Shown piece by piece: positions 43,278-50,480 of a stretch of DNA of 64,000 bases. A program made the translations under genes and the position numbers. The stretch's first letter is position 1, and every line of letters begins with the position of its first letter. Source of the DNA: Catenulispora rubra (GTDB lineage Bacteria > Actinomycetota > Actinomycetes > Streptomycetales > Catenulisporaceae); NCBI RefSeq assembly GCF_015356825.1, contig NZ_JAACYW010000016.1, forward strand, positions 17,237 to 81,236, given 5' to 3'. Below the pieces are notes generated by a model. It was not told where the DNA came from and made no database searches. It saw nothing but the letters and a program-made list of their open reading frames with translations.

Positions 43278-43997
43278 ATGACTGTGATCGCCATGTGGGC
43301 GCATTCGCGTTCCATGTCGACGGCGTTCCTGCGGATGATGATCGAAAGGGGCGACGTCACCGTCGTCCACGAGCCCTGGCTCGGCCTCACCGAGCAGGGA
43401 CAGATCACGGTGGCGCTCGCCGATGGCCGCCAGCAGACCGTGAGCTCCGACCAGGAGCTCATCGATCTGCTCACCGAGGAGGGCCGGGAGCGTCCGGTGT
43501 TCGTCAAGGAAGTCCTCGACCACCGCTACCCGTATCTCTACGGGCATCCGGAGCGGTTCGCCTCCTTCATTCACACGTTCATCGTCCGCGACCCGGCGCA
43601 GACCATCGCCTCCCACTACGCGATGAAACCCACGGTGACCAGCCCCGAGATCGGTTATGAGCGGCAGTTCGAGCTCTTCGAGCTGCTCTGGGCCGCCACC
43701 GGCAGCCGACCGCTGGTGCTCGGTTCGGAACGCCTGCTGGAAGACCCGAAGACGACTGTCGCAAGGTTCTGCGAATACAGCGGGCTTCCGTATCTGCCCG
43801 AGGCGCTCAGCTGGGAGGCCCAGGACCGGCCGGAATGGCAGCGCTACCGCGGCTGGCATCTCGATGTGATCGACAGCAACGGTTTCCAGGCCAAGCCCAA
43901 GAGTTACCCCGACACGATCGAGAACAACCCCGTCCTGCGGTCGTTCTACGAATACCACCTCCCGTTCTACGAACGGATCATGGTCCATGCCGACTGA
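43278..43997 (+). CDS. Sulfotransferase
   Basis: A 239-residue PAPS-dependent sulfotransferase. The 5'-phosphosulfate loop is MWAHSRSMSTAFLRMM near the start and the 3'-phosphate site is TFIVRDPAQTIASHY near residue 110. I chose ATG 43278; the frame opens 15 codons earlier without a ribosome site. Its family also includes sulfotransferases that act on small hydroxylated or amine substrates. The cysC-cysD-cysN operon of the same cluster supplies the donor. Overlapping the next gene by 11 nt, it is clearly in the operon. The position sulfated is unknown. Confidence 0.86.
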   Translation: MTVIAMWAHSRSMSTAFLRMMIERGDVTVVHEPWLGLTEQGQITVALADGRQQTVSSDQELIDLLTEEGRERPVFVKEVLDHRYPYLYGHPERFASFIHTFIVRDPAQTIASHYAMKPTVTSPEIGYERQFELFELLWAATGSRPLVLGSERLLEDPKTTVARFCEYSGLPYLPEALSWEAQDRPEWQRYRGWHLDVIDSNGFQAKPKSYPDTIENNPVLRSFYEYHLPFYERIMVHAD

Positions 43998-44808
43998 GCG
44001 GCGCGAGGTGGAGTTCGTCAAACTCGTCGCCGCCGGCAATCACTTCGTCCTGCTGGACGCCGACCGCGACCCGCCACCGCCGGACGTCGCCGCGTTCGCT
44101 GTCCGGGCCTGCCAGCCGGCCACCGGGATCGGCGCGGACGGCGTCCTGCTGGTCCGCCGCACCGGCGCGGACGAGGTCCGGCTCACCGTGTTCAACCCCG
44201 ACGGCTCCGTCGCCAAGATGTGCGGCAACGGCGCGCGCTGCGCGGCGTTCTACGTTCTGCGTGAGGACGGGGGTTCGCAGCTGTCTGTCACCCTCGGCCG
44301 CGATCGGCTGTACACCCTGCAAGCCCGGCTTGAGCGCAGCGGCGAGTTCGTGGAGCTCAGTTCGCCGCAACCGCTCGCCGCCGTCGGCCCGATCCGCCTC
44401 GACGGCTTCGACTACTTCACCGTGGACACCGGCACCGAATACGCGGTGGCGTTCGTCGACGACGTGGACCGGATCGACATGGCCACCGTCGGCCCCGCGA
44501 TCCGGTACCACCCGCACTTCGCGCCCGGAGGCACGAGCGTGAGCTTCGCCGAACTGCGGCCCGACGGGCTCAGGGTGCGCACCTACGAACGCGGCAACGA
44601 GGCGGAGACCCTCTCGTGCGCCAGTGGCGCGGTGGCCTGCGCCGTGGTCGCGCGAACACTGAGCCTGCCGATCTCGGATCGCGTCGCAGTCCACAACCGC
44701 TCCGCGGACCCGCTGTCCGTGCGGATCATCGGCCCCGCGCCCCCCTTCGCCGCCCTGACGTCGACGGCGTCGGTGGCGCGGGTGTTCGCCGGGACGGTCG
44801 AGGTGTGA
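43987..44808 (+). CDS. Diaminopimelate epimerase-like protein
   Basis: A 273-residue DapF-fold cofactor-independent epimerase. AAGNHFVLLDADRD matches the family start, and FNPDGSVAKMCGNGARCAAFY carries the first catalytic Cys (near 79). The second active-site loop reads YERGNEAETLSCASGAVA: the Cys is kept, but the family's ERGxGETxACGTG motif is changed, with one extra residue. That suggests a different substrate from diaminopimelate. In this cluster it could epimerise a diamino acid or a pathway-specific residue, since neither NRPS has an E domain. Last gene of the operon; its stop lies in a 7-bp tandem repeat. Confidence 0.85.
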   Translation: MPTERREVEFVKLVAAGNHFVLLDADRDPPPPDVAAFAVRACQPATGIGADGVLLVRRTGADEVRLTVFNPDGSVAKMCGNGARCAAFYVLREDGGSQLSVTLGRDRLYTLQARLERSGEFVELSSPQPLAAVGPIRLDGFDYFTVDTGTEYAVAFVDDVDRIDMATVGPAIRYHPHFAPGGTSVSFAELRPDGLRVRTYERGNEAETLSCASGAVACAVVARTLSLPISDRVAVHNRSADPLSVRIIGPAPPFAALTSTASVARVFAGTVEV

Positions 44809-44829
44809 GGTGTGAGGTGTGAGGTGCGG
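44802..44829 (+). repeat. 7-bp tandem repeat over the epimerase stop codon
   Basis: GGTGTGA three times (44802, 44809, 44816) then GGTGCGG. The first copy contains the stop codon. This echoes the repeat over the C-A-T NRPS stop. Confidence 0.7.
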
Positions 44830-44831
44830 GA

Positions 44832-44863
44832 CTGGGACTACAGGACTGGTCCTGATGTCCCAG
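44832..44863 (+). terminator. Hairpin at the end of the NRPS operon
   Basis: CTGGGAC and GTCCCAG form a 7-bp outer stem; GGAC-TG-GTCC forms an inner 4-bp stem. It lies 24 bp after the epimerase stop and before the oppositely oriented TIG remnant. Confidence 0.5.
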
Positions 44864-44879
44864 CCAACACCGGCGCTAC

Positions 44880-45310
44880 CTACGGTCCTTGCATGAACGT
44901 GTACTGATCGGAGACCACAACCGGACTGGTGTCGCCATCAGTGGTAACGCTGACGTCAACCGTCCCGGCATCGTGATAAGACGTGACCGCCGTGATCTGC
45001 GTGCTGGAGTCGACGTGGAACGAGGCCGCCGTGCTCCCGAACATCACCCGGAACGCGTTGGTGAACCATGCACCGGTGATGGTGACGGTTCTGTTGCCAT
45101 CCATCGTGCCCGAGGGCGGGCTGACCGCCGTGATCGACGGGATCGGCGGGAAGAACGTGAACTTGTCGGCGGCGACGTCCGGGCTGGTGCCCGCCGCGTT
45201 GCTGACCGTCACATCGACGGTGCCGTTGGTCTGGGCCCGGGTGACCGCGGTGATCTGGGTGTCGGAGTCCACGGTGAACCAGGAGGCCGCCGTGCCGCCT
45301 CACGGCTGTC
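44880..45310 (-). pseudogene. C-terminal remnant of an IPT/TIG-domain protein
   Basis: Reading leftward, the frame after an in-frame stop gives GGTAASWFTVDSDTQITAVT, the tail of one TIG domain, then a whole one (PSITAVSPPSGTMDGNRTV, ASFHVDSSTQITAVT, DVSVTTDGDTSPVVVSDQY) ending at FMQGP. The first domain lacks its N-terminal half and no start or ribosome site is present, so this is probably the end of a larger surface protein whose front was lost. It lies between the NRPS operon end and the MarR gene. Confidence 0.6.
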
Positions 45311-45327
45311 TGCCATGAGCGCTGCCC

Positions 45328-45340
45328 TATACTGGCAGTA
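45328..45340 (+). promoter_or_regulatory. -10 box with overlapping palindrome ahead of the MarR gene
   Basis: TATACT (45328-45333) is a good -10 and is overlapped by TACTG-G-CAGTA (45330-45340). The ACTG..CAGT pattern recurs at 47623-47634, which suggests autoregulation by the MarR protein. The -35 is weak. Confidence 0.4.
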
Positions 45341-45421
45341 GTAACGATGCCTGACTAGTTCACGTGATGCGTGATGGACGCGACGTGGTGGCACCAGGCG
45401 AGCGACGGAGTCGAGGGCGGC

Positions 45422-45862
45422 ATGGACGATGGGCGACGGTCTGATTTAGGGGTGTCGTTGTTCATCCCGTACCGGTATACCGAGGACCGGCTCTTCCGGG
45501 CCCTGCAGGATGCCGGGTTCGACGACTGGACGCTCGCGCAGTGCCGAGTCTTCCAACGCGTCGCGCCGAACGGTTCGCGCCTCAAAGACCTGGCCGACCA
45601 GGCGCAGATGACGAAGCAGAGCGCCAGCGTGATGGTCGACCAGCTCGAACACCTGGGCTACGTCCGCCGGATCCCCGACCCCACGGACGGCCGGGCCCGG
45701 CTGATCGTGATCGAGGAACGCGGCAAGCGTGCCGTCGAGGTGGCCATGGCCACGCTCGACGAGATCTACGCGGAGTGGGAGACCTACCTCGGCACCCGCA
45801 ACTTCACGTTGCTGCACCAGATTCTCGATCAACTCCGCGAGATCACCGATCCGTACGCCTGA
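45422..45862 (+). CDS. MarR-family transcriptional regulator
   Basis: A 146-residue winged-helix regulator. FDDWTLAQCRVFQRVAPNGS, LKDLADQAQMTKQSASVMVDQL (helix-turn-helix) and YVRRIPDPTDGRARLIVIEERG (wing) are classical. I chose ATG 45422, preceded by GAGGG at 5 nt; 45374 is possible. Convergent with the hemerythrin/NmrA pair. Palindromes at its own promoter and in the nearby 47.6-47.7 kb divergent promoter make it the likely regulator of this stress-type locus. Confidence 0.87.
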   Translation: MDDGRRSDLGVSLFIPYRYTEDRLFRALQDAGFDDWTLAQCRVFQRVAPNGSRLKDLADQAQMTKQSASVMVDQLEHLGYVRRIPDPTDGRARLIVIEERGKRAVEVAMATLDEIYAEWETYLGTRNFTLLHQILDQLREITDPYA

Positions 45863-45975
45863 CAGATCGACCCCGCCCACGTTCAGCCGCTTGGGTCGGC
45901 GCGACCGGCAGGCCCGAACCCGCTTTGTCGTTGTCGGAGCTGTTGCTCTGTTTCATCAATGATCCTGACGATGCT

Positions 45976-45992
45976 CCCGCGTGGCCCGCGGG
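45976..45992. terminator. Short GC hairpin between convergent genes
   Basis: CCCGCG, loop TGGCC, CGCGGG: a 6-bp stem between the MarR gene (ends 45862) and the hemerythrin-like gene (ends 46016). Weak support. Confidence 0.25.
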
Positions 45993-46015
45993 TGCGTCGT
46001 CGGGTCGCGGGTCGG

Positions 46016-46678
46016 TCAGCCGCGGATCGCGGTGGCTTCGCGGGTGAACTGGCGGTGGCCGATCAGCTTGTAGGCCAAACGGGCCGGGGCCGGAACGACC
46101 TGCATGAACCTCTGCCGTTCCGCCTCACTGGCCTCTTCGGTGATGTGGCCGAGGATGACCAGCCGCCGGGTGAGCGGGATCGCGCTCATGCCGTGCTTGG
46201 CGAGCGCGTCCCATTCGCTTTGCGTCACCGTGACCGAGACGATCGGGAGCAGTTTCTGCTCCTCCTCGGCCAGGTGGGCGATCAGTGTCGGCATCGTGGC
46301 TTCGACGCGGGTCGCCATCCGCTCGCCGGCGGCGGCGTCAGCGCTCGCGGTCCACGCCGGCAGTTCCGCCTCGAGAGCCCTGACAGCGTCGTCGACCTGC
46401 GCGTGCTGCTCGTCCATCCGGTCCATCAGCTCCGGGTCGAGCGCGGCCCGCTCACGCAGCAAGGGGAAGAGCAGTTCGTCTTCGCCGGTGTGGTGCGTGT
46501 GGAGGAAGTCCAGCATCTCGCGCGCATGGGCGCCGATGAGCTTGGACCGGGCGCGGTCATCGGCTGCGGAACGGAACAGCCGGGGCAGCTGACCGAACTC
46601 GCGTCGGAGGACGCGATGGATCAGAACCATCTCGTGGGTGTCGACGGGGGCGTCGACGCGGGTCCCGACGTCGTTCAT
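46016..46678 (-). CDS. Hemerythrin-like HHE-domain protein
   Basis: A 220-residue helical protein with a non-haem di-iron type HHE domain: THEMVLIHRVLRREF, FLHTHHTGEDELLFPLL, DEQHAQVDDAVRAL and LIAHLAEEEQKLLPIV supply the His/Glu ligands. The C-terminal 60 residues are a helical extension. I chose ATG 46678, which overlaps the stop of the upstream NmrA-like gene (ATGA). Such proteins sense or buffer oxygen, nitric oxide or iron. It is cotranscribed with the NmrA-like oxidoreductase. Confidence 0.85.
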   Translation of the reverse strand: MNDVGTRVDAPVDTHEMVLIHRVLRREFGQLPRLFRSAADDRARSKLIGAHAREMLDFLHTHHTGEDELLFPLLRERAALDPELMDRMDEQHAQVDDAVRALEAELPAWTASADAAAGERMATRVEATMPTLIAHLAEEEQKLLPIVSVTVTQSEWDALAKHGMSAIPLTRRLVILGHITEEASEAERQRFMQVVPAPARLAYKLIGHRQFTREATAIRG

Positions 46679-47562
46679 CGTGACTCCCCGGTGGTTGCGG
46701 TGTCCTGGGCGGCCTCGGGCGTGGGAAACGCGGCGCGGTGGGCCTTGGCCCAGTCCAGGAAGCTGCCTGCCGCACGGCCGGTGACTGCGGCGACATCGCC
46801 TGTCGGCTCGGAGTTGTACGGCTCCATGGTGGAGCGGAACAGCTCGACGACGGCCTGCGCCTGCTCCTCGGGCATGCCGTAGGACACCATCTGCGCGACC
46901 ATGCCGGCCGGGTCGGCTTCGACGTAGCGCAGGTCGCGCCACAGCACCTCGCCCAGGAGCGCCACCTGGTCGGCGGGGCTGAGCGGCTCGGGGCCGGTGA
47001 GCTCGTAGACGCGGTGGAGGTGGCCGTCCTGGGTGAGGCAGGCCGCGGCGACCGCTGCGATGTCCGCCGGATCGACGACAGCGGCCCGTCCGGCGGCGAA
47101 CGGCGCGTACACGACCTGATCGGCCGCGATCATTCCCGCCCAGTTGAGCGCGTTGGACATGAACGCGGTGGGACGCAGGAACGTCCACGCGACGCCGCTG
47201 TCCCGGATCGCTTCCTCGCCGGCCCGGTGCAAGGTGGTGATCGGGTCGGTGCCGCCGTGCCCGACGTTGCGCACCGAGAGCTTGACGACACGCTCCACGC
47301 CCGCTCGCCGTGCCGCGGTCACGAGTCGCTGATCGTGGGCGGCGATGTCGAGCCCGTGGGTTATCGAGAACACCGCGTGCACACCGTCCAGCACGGGTGC
47401 CAGATCGCTGTCGCCGAGATCGGCGACGACCTTCTGGGCGCCGTCGGGGAAGACCGCGCTCGGATCGCGGGTGAGGACCCGCAGGCGACCGGCCTGGGCG
47501 GGAAGCAGTGCTTTGACGACTTCCGAACCGACGGTGCCGGTGGCTCCGGTGATCAAAATCAT
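46675..47562 (-). CDS. NmrA-like NAD(P)-binding protein
   Basis: A 295-residue atypical SDR. MILITGATGTVGSEVVKAL is the cofactor motif at the very N-terminus, and the fold continues with VERVVKLSVRNVG and WTFLRPTAFMSN. It lacks the usual YxxxK, as NmrA-type redox sensors and quinone reductases do. I chose ATG 47562 with AAAAGGA 8 nt upstream; the longer frame crosses the promoter. First gene of the leftward pair with the hemerythrin-like protein, and divergent from a second NmrA-like gene. Confidence 0.86.
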   Translation of the reverse strand: MILITGATGTVGSEVVKALLPAQAGRLRVLTRDPSAVFPDGAQKVVADLGDSDLAPVLDGVHAVFSITHGLDIAAHDQRLVTAARRAGVERVVKLSVRNVGHGGTDPITTLHRAGEEAIRDSGVAWTFLRPTAFMSNALNWAGMIAADQVVYAPFAAGRAAVVDPADIAAVAAACLTQDGHLHRVYELTGPEPLSPADQVALLGEVLWRDLRYVEADPAGMVAQMVSYGMPEEQAQAVVELFRSTMEPYNSEPTGDVAAVTGRAAGSFLDWAKAHRAAFPTPEAAQDTATTGESR

Positions 47563-47622
47563 GGGTGGTGGTCCTTTTCTCTGAAGTCTGCTGTGGATGT
47601 GAGCCGTCAGGGCCGTCATCCA

Positions 47623-47634
47623 AACTGGTCAGTT
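47623..47634. promoter_or_regulatory. Palindrome at the promoter of the NmrA-hemerythrin pair
   Basis: AACTG-GT-CAGTT. On the minus strand it lies just downstream of a possible TTGCCG - 18 bp - TATGGT promoter, near the expected transcription start, a repressor position. It shares GGTCAG with the site at 47717. Confidence 0.45.
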
Positions 47635-47709
47635 TTCATTACTACCATAGTCATACGTCCGAAGCGGCGGCAACCGTGCTGGCTGCGTGATTGCCAAGGA
47701 CAAGGCGGT

Positions 47710-47738
47710 TTGACTTGGTCAGCTAAACTGACTACATT
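47710..47738 (+). promoter_or_regulatory. Promoter with a palindromic operator filling the spacer
   Basis: TTGACT (47710-47715), a 17-bp spacer and TACATT (47733-47738) form a good promoter for the rightward NmrA-like gene. The palindrome GTCAG-CTAAA-CTGAC (47718-47732) occupies the spacer, the classical place for a repressor such as the nearby MarR protein. Confidence 0.6.
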
Positions 47739-47862
47739 GTAAATAATCCTGACGGTATCCGGAGGGCTGGCGGTCGCAGCCGCAGGTCCGGGCGGCTCCG
47801 ACGGCCGCAACACCGGTATGCCCATTCATGCCGATACGTTCTTGATCAGAGAGGGAAGTACC

Positions 47863-48495
47863 GTGAAGTTTCTTGTCCTAGGAGCAACCGGCCGCACCGG
47901 TGTCCTGTTCGTCAAGAAGGCGCTCGCCGAGGGGCATCAGGTCACTGCCGTTGTCCGGCGGACCGGCTCCTCCGTTGACCCGCGCGTTCACGTCGTCACG
48001 GGTGACGTCACCGACGCCGCCGTGATCGCGAAGGCGGCCCAGGGCCACGACGCGATCATCAGCACACTCGGAGTGAAGAGCGCCGGCGAGACCCCGACGC
48101 TGATCACCGACATGGTCCGCGCGGTCGTCGAGTCCGCGAAGACCTCCGGCGTCGACCGGTTCGTCCTGCTGTCCGCGTTCGGCGTCGGCGACTCCCTCGC
48201 CAAGGCCTCATTCCTCGTCGGCCCGCTCTTCCGAACCGTGCTCAAGAAGACCTATGCGGACAAGGCCGCCTCGGAAGTGGTCTTGAAGGCCAGCGGCCTG
48301 AAGTGGACCCTCGAATATCCCGGAGCGTTGAACAACGGCGACAGCATGCGCTACAGCACCGCCGTGCTCGAGGACGTCAAGAAGACGCCGATCTTCCCCT
48401 CGACCTCGCGCACAAACGTCGCCGAGTTCCTCCTGCGCGCTGCTGTGGGCGACACCTTCGTCCGTCAGATCGCAGTAGTCTTCGATGCCAAGTAG
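47863..48495 (+). CDS. NAD(P)H-binding SDR-like protein
   Basis: A 210-residue atypical SDR. VKFLVLGATGRTGVLFVKKAL is the N-terminal cofactor site, followed by VTGDVTDAAVIAKAAQGHDA, RFVLLSAFGVGDS and a C-terminal WTLEYPGALNNGD. I chose the GTG at 47863 with GAGGGAAG upstream; the frame opens 15 codons earlier without one. The substrate is unknown; related proteins reduce quinones or flavins. It is expressed from the operator-controlled promoter at 47710 and probably belongs to the same stress response as the divergent pair. Confidence 0.83.
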   Translation: MKFLVLGATGRTGVLFVKKALAEGHQVTAVVRRTGSSVDPRVHVVTGDVTDAAVIAKAAQGHDAIISTLGVKSAGETPTLITDMVRAVVESAKTSGVDRFVLLSAFGVGDSLAKASFLVGPLFRTVLKKTYADKAASEVVLKASGLKWTLEYPGALNNGDSMRYSTAVLEDVKKTPIFPSTSRTNVAEFLLRAAVGDTFVRQIAVVFDAK

Positions 48496-48581
48496 GTCAG
48501 CTCACTCCGCGCGACTTCCGCCTCGGCCATCCGTCGCGGTTCCGGCGGGGTGCCGGCGGGGTGCCAGCGCCGAACCATGCC

Positions 48582-48613
48582 GTGATGACCGGCTGATCCC
48601 AGCCGGTCATCAC
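48582..48613. terminator. Terminator hairpin between convergent genes
   Basis: GTGATGACCGGCT and AGCCGGTCATCAC pair perfectly (13 bp) around the loop GATCCC. It lies between the SDR-like gene (ends 48495) and the fibre-like gene (ends 48630) and can serve both. Confidence 0.8.
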
Positions 48614-48629
48614 CTCGACGCGAAGCGGA

Positions 48630-50372
48630 TCAGGCCACGACCCCGTCGCCCGGCGGCTCCTCCGGTATCGGGAGCGCGGAGGGCAGCTCCATCGCGATCG
48701 TGTTCTCGCCGTCCGCGCGCTGGCGGGTGATCACGATCCAGTCGAACGGCGCGTCGCTGTGGCCTTCGCCGGCCTCCTCGACGATGAAGAAGCCCGCGGT
48801 CTTCTCCACGACCAGCAGGCCCGCGCAGCGGCCGGTCGGGGTGACCAGGACCCGGTACGGCGTGTGGTGGGTGTACAGGACCAGGTCCGCGACGTCCTCG
48901 TCGAACTCGACGCGCGCCCGGCCGTCGGTCAGGTGGCCGGAGCCGCTGATGTGCAGTTCGGCCTCGGTGACCAGCGGGGAGGTCACGACGCGGTGGCCGT
49001 GGCGGGTCGGCAGGTGGGTCAGGGCCGCCGTGCCGCTGGACAGCGCCATCCGGCCGTTGGTGTAGAGGCCGGTGTCGCTGGTCTGCGCCACCCAGCCCAC
49101 GACGCCGGTGACGTAGTTGCCGGTGCGGCCCGCGCGGTTCTGGAACCAGCCGCAGGGGTACTGGTTCGAGGTGTTGAAGATCTGCGCCGCGTTGCGGTTG
49201 CCGGTGTCGATCCACAACTGCCCGCCGCCCTGCACGACCAGCGAGTTGCCGGGCCCGTTGGCGGTGATGCCGCCGCCGGTGACGCTCGCGGCGTTCAGGA
49301 CCGAGGCCGACGCGTCGCCCAGCGTCGTCATGCCGGTGACCTGGAGCCCCTGGCCGATCGTCGCCGAACCGGTGACCTGGAGGTTCTGGGTGAGGTTCGC
49401 CGGACCCGTGACGGCCAGGCCGGCGGTCGAGACCGACTCGGTGACCTGCATCTTCCCGTGCAGCCGGACGTCCGTCGGGGCGGCGTCGATGCCGACGTCC
49501 ATCCCGCCCAGGGCCGTGGTCCGGCCCTTGACGGTGGCCGAGGCCGCGGTGACCGCGCCGGTCGCGGTGACCGTCCGCGGCGTCAGGTCCGGGTTGGAGA
49601 CGGCCAGGGTCAGTGCGTCATAGAGGTAGATGGTCTGATATCCGGGCGACGGAGAGTCCTGCGACGGGTTGCCGGTCACCGAGGCGACGAGCACGAACTG
49701 GGTGTCGACGCTCAGGCCCCCGTCCACGGTGAAGGAGGTCGCGGCGCCCGCGTACAGGGGTGAGGAGCCGCCCTTGGCGTACAGCTGGAACCAGGTCCCG
49801 GTGCTCTCCCAGGACAGCCGGACCGCCTGTCCGTTCCCGTAGATCGTCCCCGGCACCGTGGGCTTGTCCGCCGCGGTCGCGACGAAGTTGGTCAGCGTGA
49901 AGATCGCGTCCTGCTTGCTGATGCCGTGCTGCCCGGTCTTGGGCGTCAGGTCGTCCGGCGAGGTGCCGGACATCTCCCGGACGGCGTAGACGAAGGTCCC
50001 CGTCACGGAGTTCACGACGCCGACCAGGCTCAGCACCAGGGAGTATCCGAGCCCGTAGTCGGCCTGGTCCCGGCACTGGAAGGTGATCGAGGCGTACTCC
50101 CCGGGCGGCAGCCCGATCTCCTCGCCCTTGACGACGTCCTGGCTGGCGATCGTCCACTTCCCGGTGTTGACCGACGTCGAGGGCGCCTCCAGGCAGAAGT
50201 CGGACGCCGTCACGCCGACCGGCACCGCCACCGTGATCTCCGAGCAGAAGATCCCCGTCGTCGGAGCGGACACACTGAGGTTGATCCGCGAGGTGGCCTG
50301 CGAGTTCGGTCCGTTCACCTGCAGCGGGGTCGGCGCGGTGGAGAACGCGTAGTCGAGGAGGCATGTTGGCAT
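48630..50372 (-). CDS. Fibre-like protein with beta-helix repeats, last gene of the large-protein operon
   Basis: A 580-residue protein with no signal peptide. Residues 1-150 are an N-terminal beta-domain (INLSVSAPTTGIFCSEITVAVPVG). Residues about 165-265 look Ig-like (PGTIYGNGQAVRLSWESTGTWF). Residues about 270-390 are short, regular repeats of the tail-fibre/trimeric beta-helix type (GLAVTGPANLTQNLQVTG, SATIGQGLQVTG, MTTLGDASASVL). The C-terminal third (GRMALSSGTAALTHLP onwards) resembles fibre head or chaperone-like ends found in phage and bacteriocin fibres. AAGGGA precedes the start. A receptor-binding or structural surface role is likely; no family is assigned. Confidence 0.65.
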   Translation of the reverse strand: MPTCLLDYAFSTAPTPLQVNGPNSQATSRINLSVSAPTTGIFCSEITVAVPVGVTASDFCLEAPSTSVNTGKWTIASQDVVKGEEIGLPPGEYASITFQCRDQADYGLGYSLVLSLVGVVNSVTGTFVYAVREMSGTSPDDLTPKTGQHGISKQDAIFTLTNFVATAADKPTVPGTIYGNGQAVRLSWESTGTWFQLYAKGGSSPLYAGAATSFTVDGGLSVDTQFVLVASVTGNPSQDSPSPGYQTIYLYDALTLAVSNPDLTPRTVTATGAVTAASATVKGRTTALGGMDVGIDAAPTDVRLHGKMQVTESVSTAGLAVTGPANLTQNLQVTGSATIGQGLQVTGMTTLGDASASVLNAASVTGGGITANGPGNSLVVQGGGQLWIDTGNRNAAQIFNTSNQYPCGWFQNRAGRTGNYVTGVVGWVAQTSDTGLYTNGRMALSSGTAALTHLPTRHGHRVVTSPLVTEAELHISGSGHLTDGRARVEFDEDVADLVLYTHHTPYRVLVTPTGRCAGLLVVEKTAGFFIVEEAGEGHSDAPFDWIVITRQRADGENTIAMELPSALPIPEEPPGDGVVA

Positions 50373-50480
50373 CGAGTTGGTCCCTTCTTGCTGGTTGGGG
50401 TTCTCACACGTGAGACGGGGGTCGATCGGCCGGTCGAGGGCTCCTACCGGTGCGGCGCGGTGCGGTGAGGCGCGGGGCGA

